Notes: generated from the letters alone by a model not told the origin. A DNA stretch of 64,000 nt from Acuticoccus sp. I52.16.1 (GCF_022865125.1 NZ_CP094828.1:3775219-3839218); one strand, 5' to 3'; positions 53,642 through 63,639 are shown, counted from the first letter of the stretch. Numbers and translations: made by a program.

Positions 53642-53726
53642 GCCGCCTCCCGGCCGCCCCGCAGGCCCGGCGCGGCCCCGGCATCGACAAATGCCGCCGC
53701 GGCCGCCATTGAAGGCCGCGTTCGCG

Positions 53727-54674
53727 ATGCCAAGCGGGAGCCGGCCCTTGCCCCACCTCGACCCTGCCGACGCGGCGATCCCGGATCGGGACGCCTCGCC
53801 GGCCGTCACGCCCGAGCGCTTCCAACGCAGCACGGGGGAGGCGGTCGTGCGGGTGGTCGATGCGGGCGGCGCCGCCGCGCTCGGCACCACGCGGGCGGCG
53901 GGCTCGGCCAAGCTGCGATTTCCGCGCGGCGGCGGGGGGCGCGACGCGGCCAACATCGAGGCGATGGTGCTCAACACCTCCGGCGGCCTCGCCAGCGGCG
54001 ACCGCTTCCGCACCGCGATGACCGCCGAGGCGCATCGGCTCACCATGTCGACCCTCGCCTGCGAGCGGGTCTACCGCTGCGAGGAGGCGCCGGCGCGGGT
54101 GGAGCAGGCCGTCGCCGTCGCCGCCGGCGCGTCGCTGCGCCACCTGCCGCAGCCGACGATCCTGTTCGACGGTGCGCGCCTGCGCCGCCACACCCGGATC
54201 GACGTCGCGTCCGGCGCCGGCCTCACCTTCTGCGAGGGCCTCGTGCTGGGGCGCGAGGCGATGGGCGAGTGCGTCGCCGCGGCGGACGTCGTCGACCGGG
54301 TCGAGTTGCGCGTCGACGGCCGCCTCACGTTCGTCGACGCGTTCGGGCTCGACGCCGGTACCCTGGCGCGCGCCGCCGGCCCTGCGGCGCTGGCGGGGGC
54401 GCGCGGCGTCGGCCTGGTGCTGCACATCGGTCCGACGGGGCCCGTCCCGCCGCCGGCCGACGAGGAGGCCGGCGAGCCGTCGCTCGGCGAGGGGGCGGCC
54501 GCCGTCGCCCGTGCCGCGCTGGCGGGCAGCTCAGTGCGATGGGGTGCCAGCAATATCGGCATCTTGACGGTGGTGCGGGTTCTTGCGCCGGGGCACACAA
54601 GTTTGCAGGATGCGCTCGGCCGGGCGGTGGTTGCGCTGTCCGGCGCGCCGCTGCCGCGCGCATGGCAGCTGTAG
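53727..54674 (+). CDS. ureD: Urease accessory protein UreD
   Basis: The 315-residue chaperone works with UreF and UreG to load nickel into urease. It has L-N-T-S-G-G-L-A-S-G-D and T-M-S-T-L-A-C-E-R-V-Y-R, plus F-C-E-G-L-V-L-G-R-E-A-M-G-E, which are typical of UreD. The start at 53727 (GAAGG about 11 bases upstream) is preferred; an ATG at 53691 would add 12 residues. ureA follows 33 bp downstream. No ureC, ureE, ureF or ureG is present in the window. Confidence 0.9.
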   Translation: MPSGSRPLPHLDPADAAIPDRDASPAVTPERFQRSTGEAVVRVVDAGGAAALGTTRAAGSAKLRFPRGGGGRDAANIEAMVLNTSGGLASGDRFRTAMTAEAHRLTMSTLACERVYRCEEAPARVEQAVAVAAGASLRHLPQPTILFDGARLRRHTRIDVASGAGLTFCEGLVLGREAMGECVAAADVVDRVELRVDGRLTFVDAFGLDAGTLARAAGPAALAGARGVGLVLHIGPTGPVPPPADEEAGEPSLGEGAAAVARAALAGSSVRWGASNIGILTVVRVLAPGHTSLQDALGRAVVALSGAPLPRAWQL

Positions 54675-54707
54675 CGGGCTCTGCCCGCCCGATCGTAGGA
54701 CGGCCGC

Positions 54708-55010
54708 ATGAACCTTTCGCCTCGGGAGAAGGACAAGCTCCTCATTTCCGTTGCTGCCGACGTGGCGCGCCGCCGGCGCGACCGTGGCGTCAAGCTCAAC
54801 TATCCCGAGGCGATCGCCCTCATCTCCGACTTCATCATGGAAGGGGCGCGCGACGGCCGCTCCGTCGCCGACCTGATGGAAGCCGGTGCGACCGTGATCA
54901 CCAGGGACGCCGTGATGGAAGGCATCGCCGAGATGATCGACCACGTGCAGGTCGAGGCGACCTTCCCTGACGGAACCAAGCTCGTCTCCGTCCACAACCC
55001 GATCCGGTGA
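54708..55010 (+). CDS. ureA: Urease gamma subunit
   Basis: The 100-residue smallest structural subunit of the nickel enzyme urease begins [11 protein letters not shown]. It has [10 protein letters not shown] and [12 protein letters not shown] as in all UreA proteins. UreA packs against the UreB and UreC subunits in the (ABC)3 complex. The DUF1272 gene follows after four bases. Confidence 0.96.
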   Translation: MNLSPREKDKLLISVAADVARRRRDRGVKLNYPEAIALISDFIMEGARDGRSVADLMEAGATVITRDAVMEGIAEMIDHVQVEATFPDGTKLVSVHNPIR

Positions 55011-55014
55011 GGCC

Positions 55015-55275
55015 ATGCTGGAGCTGAAGCCCAACTGCGAGTGCTGCGACCGCGATCTGCCGCCGTCCTCGCCCGATGCCCGCATCTGCACCTACGAGTG
55101 CACCTTCTGCGCCGATTGCGTGGACGGTCCGCTCGGCGGCCGGTGCCCCAATTGCGGCGGCGCGTTCGTCGCCCGGCCGATCCGCCCGCCGCACATGCTC
55201 GCCAAACACCCCGCCTCCACCCGGCGCGTCCTGGGCGAGAAGCCGGAGTGCCTGGCGCTGCGGGGCGCGGCATGA
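55015..55275 (+). CDS. DUF1272 zinc-ribbon protein inside the urease operon
   Basis: The 86-residue protein is Cys-rich at the N-terminus: [16 protein letters not shown] and C-P-N-C-G-G. This is enough for two zinc or metal knuckles, and it matches DUF1272, which is found within urease clusters of some Rhizobiales. A metal-chaperone or regulatory role is plausible but not shown. It lies four bases after ureA and its stop overlaps the ureB start (ATGA), so it is co-translated with the two structural subunits. Confidence 0.9.
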   Translation: MLELKPNCECCDRDLPPSSPDARICTYECTFCADCVDGPLGGRCPNCGGAFVARPIRPPHMLAKHPASTRRVLGEKPECLALRGAA

Positions 55276-55580
55276 TCCCCGGCGAGATCATCGCCGCCGA
55301 GGGCGACATCGAGCTCAACGCCGGTGCCGAGGCGATCGAGGTCGCCGTCGCCAACACCGGCGGCCGCCCGATCCAGATCGGCTCGCACTACCACTTCTAC
55401 GAAGCCAACGGCGCGCTGACGTTCGACCGCGAGGCCACGCGCGGCTTCCGGCTCGACATCCCCGCCGGCTCCGCCACCCGGTTCGAGCCTGGGCAGGCGC
55501 GCACCGTGCGCCTCATCCCCTTCGGCGGGGCACGCATCGTGCACGGCTTCAACGCCAAGGTGGCCGGCCCGCTGGACTGA
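55272..55580 (+). CDS. ureB: Urease beta subunit
   Basis: The 102-residue beta subunit begins [11 protein letters not shown] and has [21 protein letters not shown]. It ends with R-I-V-H-G-F-N, as in UreB proteins. Its ATG overlaps the DUF1272 stop. Normally ureC, the catalytic subunit, follows directly. Here the next gene is an unrelated FAD monooxygenase. Confidence 0.96.
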   Translation: MIPGEIIAAEGDIELNAGAEAIEVAVANTGGRPIQIGSHYHFYEANGALTFDREATRGFRLDIPAGSATRFEPGQARTVRLIPFGGARIVHGFNAKVAGPLD

Positions 55581-55968
55581 CGCCACGGGCTCCCGCCACC
55601 CCCGTCCGGGCGTCCGCCACCCCCGACCGTCGACGGCGTCCCGTTCGACAACCGGTGGTGCCGCCGGCGGTGCGGCCGGGGCGATGCCGGTGCTGCATGC
55701 GCCGCACGCAGGCGACTTGCCCGGCCCGGCCCGCGTCTTCGCCCTCACCAGGGCCCGATCGGCGCGCCGGTCGCGGCGGGGGAGGGGGGCCCGGCCGCAC
55801 CGCGCCGGTACGGCCTCGCGGGAACCCGAGCGCGGCGCCGCACATTCGCCCGGCGTCGGCCGCCTTGTCGCAAGGCCGGTGCAAGCCCCGCGCACGAGGG
55901 GGCTTGGCGGGGGAGACGCCGGGTGTCATGGCCCTCGCGTCGGCAAAGACGCGGCATGGGGGGACGGC
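55581..55968. other. Gene-free stretch where ureC would normally start
   Basis: The sequence is very GC-rich. I looked for the UreC start and its signature motifs on both strands and found no fragment. Open frames here are only consequences of the high GC content. No clear terminator for ureB was found. Confidence 0.6.
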
Positions 55969-57015
55969 ATGCACATCTTCGTTTCGGGAGCCGGGCCGGT
56001 CGGCATGTCGGCGGCGATCGCGCTCGCCGTGCGCGGCTACGAGGTCACCGTCGCCGATCGTGAGAGCGGCATCACCGAGGAGGCGCGCGCCGTCGGCGTC
56101 AACCGCAACTCGCTGTCGCTGCTGTCCCACTGCGGGGCGACCGCGGGCATCCTCGCCCGCGCCGAGGTGGTCCGCTCCGCGCGCATCGTCGCCGGGGAGG
56201 ACACCATCGCCCGGATCAAGGTCCCTGGCCAGGACAGGCGCTGGCCGACCCTCGTCGCCCTGCCGCAAAGCGAGACCGAGCGCGTCCTCCACGAGGTGGT
56301 GGCCCGCAACGGCGTCACCATCCTCTGGCGGCACGAGACCACCGCGATCGCCCAGTCGCCCGACGGCGTCGAGGTCGAGATCACCCAGCGCGAGACCGGG
56401 GAAACGCGCACCATCCGCGCCGACTATGCGTTCGGCGCCGACGGGTCGCACTCCGCCGTCCGCCGCCTCCTCAACATCGACTTTCCGGGGCGCACGCTCC
56501 CCGGCACCTGGAGCGTCGCCGACGCCCACTGCGAGTTCCCCTGGCCCGACCAGGCCTGCGCGGTGCTCTCCGACGTGGGCGAGATCGGCGTCATCGTCAC
56601 CATCGGCGAGGGGCGGCACCGCCTCATCGCCAATCACCCCGACGTTCTGGAGATGACGCGCCGGCTGATGCCCGTGCACCGCGTCCTGCGCGAGGGGACC
56701 TTCCATGTCGACCTGCGCGTCGCGGAGGTGATGGGGCGCGGGCGCGTGTGCCTGGGGGGCGATGCGGCGCATGTCCACTCGCCTGTCGGCGGGCGGGGGA
56801 TGAACCTCGGCATCGCCGACGCCTTCGCCTTCGCCCAGGCCGTCGAGGACCGCGACCTCGCCCCCTACCGCGCCGAGCGGCTGGCCCAGGCCCAGCGCAC
56901 CGTACGCTTGACCGACCGCGCCTATCGCGCGCTGGCGTCAACCGGCAGGCCGGCGATCCTCGCTCGCAACACGGCCCTGCGCGCCGTCGGCGCCGTCTCG
57001 CGCCTGCGCCGCTGA
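55969..57015 (+). CDS. FAD-dependent monooxygenase
   Basis: The 348-residue flavoprotein of the PHBH/UbiH-like class A group starts with the FAD-binding G-A-G-P-V-G-M-S-A-A. It has the A-D-G-S-H-S-A-V-R (DG) motif and the G-D-A-A-H-V-H-S-P-V-G-G-R-G-M-N-L-G (GD) motif. It should hydroxylate an aromatic or similar substrate with NAD(P)H and oxygen. It is somewhat short because the C-terminal region is abbreviated. The start M-H-I-F-V-S-G-A-G fits the Rossmann start. No pathway neighbours point to a substrate. Confidence 0.88.
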   Translation: MHIFVSGAGPVGMSAAIALAVRGYEVTVADRESGITEEARAVGVNRNSLSLLSHCGATAGILARAEVVRSARIVAGEDTIARIKVPGQDRRWPTLVALPQSETERVLHEVVARNGVTILWRHETTAIAQSPDGVEVEITQRETGETRTIRADYAFGADGSHSAVRRLLNIDFPGRTLPGTWSVADAHCEFPWPDQACAVLSDVGEIGVIVTIGEGRHRLIANHPDVLEMTRRLMPVHRVLREGTFHVDLRVAEVMGRGRVCLGGDAAHVHSPVGGRGMNLGIADAFAFAQAVEDRDLAPYRAERLAQAQRTVRLTDRAYRALASTGRPAILARNTALRAVGAVSRLRR

Positions 57016-57373
57016 GGCGAGCACCTCGGTGGTAAAAATATTGTGCCCGCCGTGTTGGTCCGGCGACGGCCCCGAACCGCATAGAAGGGGCCGCCTGCGC
57101 GGGCATGAATGCGAGGGTCGGGCGCGCTGGCTCTGGCGTCATCTCGTTGATTTAGATGGCGTAATTTCCCTCGCCGCGGTGGCGTGACATTCTTGCCCGA
57201 GTGCGGCGGAAATCGACTGCGGGCGCTTCGCGGCTCCGCGGAAGGTGCAAGTCGCGCGCTTCCGGTTACGCCCCCTTAACGCAGCCCGGTCACAAAAACG
57301 GGTGACGGGGCTGGCCGTCCGATCAAGGCCACCGTGACCGAACCGAACGCCACAGCCACGTCGCCAGAAACCG
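57016..57373. other. Gene-free stretch upstream of ftsK
   Basis: Locally AT-richer patches (57040-57170) suggest promoters, but no certain -10/-35 pair or repeat was found. Open frames in it have no recognisable product. Confidence 0.45.
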
Positions 57374-60300
57374 ATGAGGCGTGCCGTGAGCGTGATGCGT
57401 TTGAGAGCTTTGGAGCAAATCCTCGACGATCCTTCGGTGCTGTTCGCCCGCCGGGCGATGGCCACCGTGTCGGGGCTCGCCTTCCTGGCGCTGTCCGTGA
57501 TCCTGTCGATCGCGCTGGCGACCTGGACGGTCTCGGATCCCAGCTTCACCCATGCCACCGACGCGCCGGTCGTCAACGCGATGGGCTCCTTCGGCGCCGC
57601 CTTCGCCGATCCCGTGATGCAGCTCTTCGGTGTCGCCGCGCCGCTCCTCATCCTGCCGTTGCCGCTCTGGGGCCTGCGCCTCGTCTCGGGCCGGCCGGTG
57701 GGGTGGACGCCGGGGCGCCTGGGCGCCGGCCTCGCCGCGCTGTTCCTGGCACCGGGTTTCGTCAACGTCTTCCCCGTCACCGAGAGCTGGCCCTTGCCGC
57801 TCGGCCTCGGCGGCGTCGTGGGCAGCGTGCATCACTTCGTCTGGGCGGACATCTGCGGCATCGGCTCCGGCGCAGTCTTGGGGTTCATCGGCGGCGTCAC
57901 CGGCCTGCTGGCGGCGGTCGCGCTGGTCTCGGCGATCACTCCGGTGCGGCGCCGCGAGCGGCCGGCCGACCTCGGCTTCACCATTCGCCGCAGCCGCATG
58001 GAGCCGGACGAGTACGGCCTCGACGACACCGACGCCTATGAGAGCGACGCCTCGTCGCGCCTCGCCGAACTGTACGGCGCGATGGCGCACTCGGTGATGA
58101 TGTTGCGGGCCCGGCTGATGGGACCGAAGGCGCGCCGCCGCAAGCCGTCCGCCAAGCGCGCCCCGGCGCCGACCAACGCGCTTCGCGCCGCGCTCGAAGG
58201 GGCGCCGGAGGCCGAGGCGGACCAGGACGTCTATCGCCCGCGCCGCGCCGAGCGTCCGCGCCGCGAGAACGCGCGCCAGGTCCCGCCCGCGCCGGGCTTT
58301 GTCGAGGGCGAACTGCCGTTCGACCTCGACGACGAGCCGGAGGCGCCCGCGCCGCGCCAGCGCGCCGAGCCCGCGCCGGTCCGCCAGCCGCGCCCGAGCC
58401 GCCGGGCCGCGGAGGCCGCCCAGCGCGCCGAGCGGGGCCGTCGCCCGGCCTCGGCCGAGCGGACCGCCGAACCGGGGCGCCGTGCCGACGCCGCTGCCGC
58501 TGCCGCCGCCGCGGCTGCCGGAGCGATGGCTTTCGCGCGCCCGCTGCGCGGTCCCGCCGCCCGCCTGCAGCAGCTCCCCGCCGCACCCGGCACCGCGCCC
58601 GCCCCGGCCACCGCCACCGCCGCCGTGCCCCCGCGCGAGGCCGCCGCCCGCGAGCGCGCCGCGCTGGACGAGAAGATCGTCGCCGATGACGGCGCATGGG
58701 ACGAAGATGCCGCGCAGCCGCCCCTCGGCTTCGAGGCGGGGCCCGAGGACGCGCCCCTCGCCGAAGTCGAGGAGGCCGAGCTCGCCGCCGACTACGAGGA
58801 CATCGCCGGCGTCGACGGGATTGCCGACGCCGCCCTCGAGGACGACGACGCCGGTTACGAGGACGACGACGCCGCCGGCTACGAGGACGACTACGACGAC
58901 GGCGAGGACGAGCCCGCCGCCCCGGCGCCCGCGACCGCCTATGCCGAGGCGGACGAGTTCGACGACGAGTTCGGCGAGGACGACTACGACGAGGAAGACG
59001 CGGCCGAGGAGCACGACGTGCCGGCGGCCACCGCGGCCGCGCCGGCCGCCCGCCGCGACGAGCCCCGCTACGCCGCGCCGGACGGCTATGACGATGCCGA
59101 GGCCGGCTGGGAAGACGACGCCGACTACGACGACGAGGCCGAGGACGGCGACAGCGAAGACGGCGCCATGTACGACGCCTCCGGCAGCCGCGTCATCCCC
59201 GCCGCCGGCGCGATGAAGCCCGGCCGGCGCATCGTGCGCGAAGCGCAGCCGAGCTTCCTCACCCCGTCGGAGTACGAGTTCCCGCCGCTGGCCCTCCTCA
59301 CCTCCGCCCCCGCCGACCGCGGCGACCGCGAGCTGACCGAGGATGCGCTCGAGGCCAACGCCCGCGTCCTGGAGGGCGTGCTCGCCGACTTCGGCGTCAA
59401 GGGCGCGATCATCAACGTGCGTCCCGGCCCGGTCGTCACCCTCTACGAGCTGGAGCCGGCGCCCGGCATCAAGTCGAGCCGCGTCATCGGCCTCGCCGAC
59501 GACATCGCCCGCTCGATGTCGGCCGTCTCCGCCCGCGTCGCGGTGATCCCCGGCAAGAACGCCATCGGCATCGAGCTGCCCAACTCGCGGCGCGTGACGG
59601 TGTACCTGCGCGAGCTGCTCGCGTCGGAAGACTTCGAGCGCACCAAGCAGAAGCTGCCGATGTGCCTCGGCAAGACCATCGGCGGCGAGGCGGTCATCGC
59701 CGACCTCGCCCGCATGCCGCACCTCCTGGTCGCCGGCACCACCGGCTCGGGCAAGTCGGTCTCGATCAACACGATGATCCTCTCGCTCCTCTACCATCAC
59801 AAGCCGGAGCATTGCCGCATCATCCTGATCGACCCGAAGATGCTGGAACTTTCGGTCTACGACGGTATCCCCCACCTGCTGACGCCGGTGGTGACGGACC
59901 CGAAGAAGGCGGTCTCGGCGCTGCGGTGGGCGGTGCGGGAGATGGAAGACCGCTATCGCAAGATGGCCAAGCTCGGCGTGCGCAACATCGACGGCTACAA
60001 CCAGCGCCTCAAGGAGAGCCAGCGCCAGGGCGAGCCGCTGTCGCGCCTGGTCCAGACCGGGTTCGACAAGCGCACCGGCGAGGCGATCTTCGAGGAGGAG
60101 GTGCTCGACCTCGATCCGATGCCCTTCATCGTCGTCATCGTCGACGAGATGGCCGACCTGATGCTGGTCGCCGGCAAGGAAATCGAAGGCGCGATCCAGC
60201 GCCTCGCCCAGATGGCGCGTGCCGCCGGCATCCACCTCATCATGGCGACGCAGCGCCCCTCGGTCGACGTCATCACCGGTACCATCAAGGCCAACTTCCC

Positions 60301-60793
60301 CACCCGCATCTCCTTCGCGGTGACGTCGAAGATCGATTCGCGCACCATCCTGGGCGAGATGGGGGCCGAGCAGCTGCTGGGCATGGGCGACATGCTCTAC
60401 ATGGCCTCCGGCGGGCGCATCCAGCGCGTCCACGGCCCGTTCGTGTCGGACGAGGAGGTGGAGGACGTCGTCGCCCACCTGCGCTCCCAGGGCGCGCCCG
60501 AGTACCTGCACTCCGTTCTGGAGGACGACGAAGAGGAAGAGGAGGGCGCCGGGGGCGGTGCCGCCTCGGGCCTCGACGCGATGTCGGAGTCGGACGATCT
60601 CTACGACCGTGCCGTCGCGCTCGTCCTGCGCGACCGCAAGGCGTCCACCAGCTACATCCAGCGCCGCCTGTCGATCGGCTACAACCGTGCCGCGACGCTG
60701 ATCGAGCGGATGGAGAAAGAGGGCGTCGTCAGCCCCGCCAACAACGCCGGCAAGCGCGACATCCTCGTGCCGGCCGAGGGCGAGGCGGCCTGA
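57374..60793 (+). CDS. ftsK: DNA translocase FtsK
   Basis: The 1139-residue divisome protein pumps chromosome termini through the septum and activates XerCD at dif. The N-terminus has about four membrane helices within residues 25-195. A long low-complexity linker (about 225-610) is Ala/Pro/Arg-rich and then extremely acidic, with repeated D-D-D-A and Y-E-D-D. The RecA-like motor has Walker A (G-T-T-G-S-G-K-S-V) and Walker B ([10 protein letters not shown]). The C-terminal gamma winged-helix domain reads KOPS sequences ([14 protein letters not shown]). A start seven codons downstream (57395) is also possible. Confidence 0.95.
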   Translation: MRRAVSVMRLRALEQILDDPSVLFARRAMATVSGLAFLALSVILSIALATWTVSDPSFTHATDAPVVNAMGSFGAAFADPVMQLFGVAAPLLILPLPLWGLRLVSGRPVGWTPGRLGAGLAALFLAPGFVNVFPVTESWPLPLGLGGVVGSVHHFVWADICGIGSGAVLGFIGGVTGLLAAVALVSAITPVRRRERPADLGFTIRRSRMEPDEYGLDDTDAYESDASSRLAELYGAMAHSVMMLRARLMGPKARRRKPSAKRAPAPTNALRAALEGAPEAEADQDVYRPRRAERPRRENARQVPPAPGFVEGELPFDLDDEPEAPAPRQRAEPAPVRQPRPSRRAAEAAQRAERGRRPASAERTAEPGRRADAAAAAAAAAAGAMAFARPLRGPAARLQQLPAAPGTAPAPATATAAVPPREAAARERAALDEKIVADDGAWDEDAAQPPLGFEAGPEDAPLAEVEEAELAADYEDIAGVDGIADAALEDDDAGYEDDDAAGYEDDYDDGEDEPAAPAPATAYAEADEFDDEFGEDDYDEEDAAEEHDVPAATAAAPAARRDEPRYAAPDGYDDAEAGWEDDADYDDEAEDGDSEDGAMYDASGSRVIPAAGAMKPGRRIVREAQPSFLTPSEYEFPPLALLTSAPADRGDRELTEDALEANARVLEGVLADFGVKGAIINVRPGPVVTLYELEPAPGIKSSRVIGLADDIARSMSAVSARVAVIPGKNAIGIELPNSRRVTVYLRELLASEDFERTKQKLPMCLGKTIGGEAVIADLARMPHLLVAGTTGSGKSVSINTMILSLLYHHKPEHCRIILIDPKMLELSVYDGIPHLLTPVVTDPKKAVSALRWAVREMEDRYRKMAKLGVRNIDGYNQRLKESQRQGEPLSRLVQTGFDKRTGEAIFEEEVLDLDPMPFIVVIVDEMADLMLVAGKEIEGAIQRLAQMARAAGIHLIMATQRPSVDVITGTIKANFPTRISFAVTSKIDSRTILGEMGAEQLLGMGDMLYMASGGRIQRVHGPFVSDEEVEDVVAHLRSQGAPEYLHSVLEDDEEEEEGAGGGAASGLDAMSESDDLYDRAVALVLRDRKASTSYIQRRLSIGYNRAATLIERMEKEGVVSPANNAGKRDILVPAEGEAA

Positions 60794-60948
60794 CGCGCGT
60801 CGTCGCGGTGCAGGCCCCCGCGGCCATTCGTCGACGACCTGCGCGCGCACGGCGCGGTCCGAACGACCGCAGGGCGCTTGCGCCGAAGGAGGGGCGGGCC
60901 CAGATGCGGCTGGCCCCATTGTTTGTGAGGGTGCCTATCAGTGTGCGC

Positions 60949-60984
60949 CACCTCGCTCTCGCCCTTGAGCGGCCAAGCGAGGTG
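60949..60984 (+). promoter_or_regulatory. Inverted repeat upstream of lolA
   Basis: CACCTCGCT and AGCGAGGTG are perfect complements 18 bases apart, about 65 bp before the lolA start, between ftsK and lolA. It could be a leader hairpin or an operator; nothing in the sequence decides. Confidence 0.35.
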
Positions 60985-61050
60985 TGGTCATTCATAGGCC
61001 GTGTACTTTGCGCGAGGCCGAGAGTGCCCGCGCAATCGTCGGAGGATCCC

Positions 61051-61695
61051 ATGATCGCGTTCCCTCGTTCCGCCCGCCGGGCAGCCGCTGCCGCCGTCGC
61101 CGCAATCGTCATGGCGAGCGCACCCGCCGTCGCGCAGGAGGCGACCGACACGGCGCTGGTCGAAATCAATCAGTACTTCAACGCTATCGACACGATGCGC
61201 GGCGAGTTCGTCCAGTTCGGGCCCGACGGGTCCCGCACCCAGGGCCGCTTCGCGATCTCCCGCCCCGGCAAGGTCCGCTTCTTCTACGACCGACCCTCCA
61301 CGCTGGACATCATCGCCGACGGCACCTCCGTCGCCGTGCGTGACCGTCGCCGCAACACGCAGGACATCTGGCCGCTGTCCAAGACTCCCCTGCGCTTCCT
61401 GCTCGACAACACGATCGACCTCACCGCCGACGCCAAGGTGACCGACGTCGAGGTCGCGCCCGACCTCATCTCGGTGCGCATCGAGGAGGACACCGCCTTC
61501 GGCGAAGGCGCGCTGACGCTGCTCTTCGATTCGCAGAGCAAGGAGCTGAAGCAGTGGAACGTGGTCGACGGCAAGGGGCAGGAGACCAGCGTCTCCATCT
61601 ACAACGTGTCCACCGGAGTCGACGTCGACAAGGATCTCTTCGAGATCGACTACCAGCCGGTGATCGGTGAATCGGGGCGTCGGTCCGGCCGGTGA
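61051..61695 (+). CDS. lolA: Outer-membrane lipoprotein carrier protein LolA
   Basis: The 214-residue periplasmic chaperone carries lipoproteins from LolCDE to LolB. It has a signal peptide (cut after A-V-A-Q). The beta-barrel-like fold starts with the M-R-G-E-F-V-Q-F segment and continues with G-R-F-A-I-S-R-P-G-K-V-R-F-F-Y. GGAGG precedes the ATG. Its TGA overlaps the GTG of the following gene (GTGA). Confidence 0.93.
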   Translation: MIAFPRSARRAAAAAVAAIVMASAPAVAQEATDTALVEINQYFNAIDTMRGEFVQFGPDGSRTQGRFAISRPGKVRFFYDRPSTLDIIADGTSVAVRDRRRNTQDIWPLSKTPLRFLLDNTIDLTADAKVTDVEVAPDLISVRIEEDTAFGEGALTLLFDSQSKELKQWNVVDGKGQETSVSIYNVSTGVDVDKDLFEIDYQPVIGESGRRSGR

Positions 61696-62156
61696 GTTCG
61701 CGCAAATTCCTCGTCATCGTCGACGATACGGCCGAGTGTGAGCTGGCGATCCTCTACGCCTGCAAGCGCGCGGCGAAGACCAACGCTTCGGTCGTCGCCC
61801 TGTGCATCGCCGCCACCTCGGAGTTCCAGCACTGGCTGGGCGTCGAGAATCTGATGCGCGAGGAAGCCGAAGAAGAGGCCGAGGAGATGCTCGACCGCGT
61901 CCTCGCCAAGATGGCGCCCAAGCTGCCTTTGGAGCCCGAGCGCAAGGTCATCATCGCCAACCGGATCGAGGGGATCCGCCAGGCGATCTCGGAGGACCCG
62001 TCGATCATGGTGCTGGTGCTCGCCGCCGCCCAGGGCTCGGAAGGGCCGGGGCCGCTCGTCAGCGCCATCGCCGGCGGCCAGGCCGGCGGCTATCCCGTCC
62101 CCATCACCATCGTTCCGGGCGGCCTCAAGGAAGACGAGATCGACGCGATCGTCTGA
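61692..62156 (+). CDS. Universal stress protein family
   Basis: The 154-residue protein has the UspA fold (F-L-V-I-V-D-D-T at the start, a nucleotide-type G-x-x loop region near residue 130). It is highly charged in the middle (E-E-A-E-E-E-A-E-E). It starts with GTG overlapping the lolA stop, so it is co-translated with lolA. Its role is unknown; USPs are commonly induced on growth arrest or stress. Confidence 0.85.
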   Translation: MSSRKFLVIVDDTAECELAILYACKRAAKTNASVVALCIAATSEFQHWLGVENLMREEAEEEAEEMLDRVLAKMAPKLPLEPERKVIIANRIEGIRQAISEDPSIMVLVLAAAQGSEGPGPLVSAIAGGQAGGYPVPITIVPGGLKEDEIDAIV

Positions 62157-62161
62157 CCCGA

Positions 62162-62402
62162 TCGCACCCGCGGTGCGACGCGGAACCGCCGCTGCGAGGG
62201 GGTTCCCCCCTCGCGCTCCCTCCGTCTCGGCGACGGCCAGCCGTTCAGCTCAGTCGTCCGCCGAAGCGGCGGACAGCTGAGCTGAGCGGCCGATCGAGCG
62301 TGGGTGGAGGTCCGCGGCGGCGTCAAGTCCCCGTCCTCCCCATGCTCGCGCGGTGCGCTGCGCGTGGGTCCGGGCGGGGACCTGACCCCGCCGCAGACCT
62401 CC
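62162..62402. repeat. Composite palindromic element between convergent usp and aminotransferase genes
   Basis: Four inverted repeats are packed in about 240 bp: TCGCACC/GGTGCGA (62162-62178) and GCGAGGGGG/CCCCCTCGC (62194-62214). The third runs from TCAGCTCAG to CTGAGCTGA with inner GTCCGCCG/CGGCGGAC (about 62245-62286). The fourth is a 31-bp arm pair (62306-62336 and 62372-62402) matching at 27 of 31 positions, with a 35-base loop that can pair further. Together they form a nearly continuous series of hairpins. They would act as a two-way transcription end, but the complexity also fits a mobile palindromic repeat element. Confidence 0.7.
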
Positions 62403-62433
62403 GAGCCGGGCGAATGGCCGGGTGTTTGCCGTG

Positions 62434-63639
62434 TCAGCGCGCGGTGACGGCGCGTTTCGGGGCCGCTTGGGGGGCGAGGAGGGCGGCGACGCGCGTCAGC
62501 CCCTCGCGGGTCTCCTCGTAGGGGGCGACGAGGGCGAGGCGGATGTGGCCGGCGCCCGGATTGTCCGCCCCCTCGCCGCTGGCGAGCAGGCTGCCGGGGA
62601 TGACCTTCACGCCCTTCTCGCGCCACAGCGCCTCGGTGACGGCGACGTCGTCGCCTACCGCAAGCCACAGGCAGAAGCCGCCGGCCGGCGTCACCGCGCC
62701 GTCGAAGAGTGGGCCGAGGATCTCCTCCGCGGCGGCGAACTTCTCGTCGTAGAGGCGGCGGTTTTCGATGACGTGCGCCTCGTCGTCGTAGGCGGCGGCC
62801 GCGGCGTCCTGGAGCGGGAGCGGGACCTGTGGCGCGATCTGGTTGCGCAGGCTTTTCATCGCCTCGATCACGTCCGGTGCGCCGGCGACGAAGCCCACCC
62901 GCATCCCCGGCACGTTGGAGCGCTTGGAGAGCGAGTTGAGGACGATCAGCCGCTTCAGGATCTCGGGTCGCTCCCTGGCCACCTCGAGGGCACCCACCGG
63001 GGCGCCGTGTGCCTCGCGGTAGATCTCCGAGTAGCACTCGTCGGCGAAGAGGAAGAAGTCGTGCCGCTCGGCCCGGTCGAACAGGGTGTGCCAGTCGGCC
63101 GCGCTCGCCACCGAGCCGACAGGGTTGGACGGCGAGCCGAAATAATAGGCGATCGCGCGGTCCAGCACCGCCTCCGGGACGGCGGCGAAGTCGGGCAGCG
63201 GGGAGGGGCCGGCGGGCGTGCGCATCGCCGTCGCCTCGGCGCCGATCACGTGCGCGGCGCTCAAGTAGGCCTGATAGTAGGGGTTGGCGTAGAGCACCGT
63301 GGGGCGTGGCTTGGCGAGCCAGTCGCGCGCCGTCACCAGCGACAGGACGAGCCCCTCGCGGCTGCCGGCCAGCGGCAGCAGTGCGCCCGCCGTGTCGAAC
63401 CAGCCGTCCAGCTCGTAGCGCCGGTCGATCCAGCCGTGCACCGCGCGCTGGAAGTTGGCGTTGCCGGCGATCGGCGGGTAGGGACGGAAGGCCGCGGTCT
63501 CTGCCGCGATGATCTCGCCGATGAAGTCCGGCGGGGCGTGCTTGGGGCCACCGACGGAGAAGTCGACCGGGTCGGCACCGGGCGGGGTCTCGCCGAGGAT
63601 GCGGCGCAGGCGGTCGAACGGGGATTGGGGGACGGTCAT
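62434..63639 (-). CDS. Class I/II aminotransferase, DapC-like
   Basis: The 401-residue PLP enzyme of fold type I has the internal-aldimine lysine in L-N-S-L-S-K-R-S-N, the N-P-Y-Y-Q-A-Y segment and A-D-E-C-Y-S-E-I-Y. L-N-S-L-S-K-R-S-N-V-P-G-M-R-V-G-F is characteristic of the succinyldiaminopimelate aminotransferase group used in lysine and peptidoglycan precursor synthesis. Other substrates remain possible. The start is M-T-V-P-Q-S-P-F; a longer frame upstream is probably not translated. It converges with the usp gene. Confidence 0.85.
   Translation of the reverse strand: MTVPQSPFDRLRRILGETPPGADPVDFSVGGPKHAPPDFIGEIIAAETAAFRPYPPIAGNANFQRAVHGWIDRRYELDGWFDTAGALLPLAGSREGLVLSLVTARDWLAKPRPTVLYANPYYQAYLSAAHVIGAEATAMRTPAGPSPLPDFAAVPEAVLDRAIAYYFGSPSNPVGSVASAADWHTLFDRAERHDFFLFADECYSEIYREAHGAPVGALEVARERPEILKRLIVLNSLSKRSNVPGMRVGFVAGAPDVIEAMKSLRNQIAPQVPLPLQDAAAAAYDDEAHVIENRRLYDEKFAAAEEILGPLFDGAVTPAGGFCLWLAVGDDVAVTEALWREKGVKVIPGSLLASGEGADNPGAGHIRLALVAPYEETREGLTRVAALLAPQAAPKRAVTAR

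Noticed and set aside
55581-55968. Remnant of ureC
   Set aside because: No UreC start or metal-site motif in any frame.
57323-60919. 1198-residue frame opposite ftsK, and similar long frames opposite rpsA, PBP1A and polA
   Set aside because: Long antisense frames are expected at this GC content; the sense genes have clear motifs and the antisense products have none.
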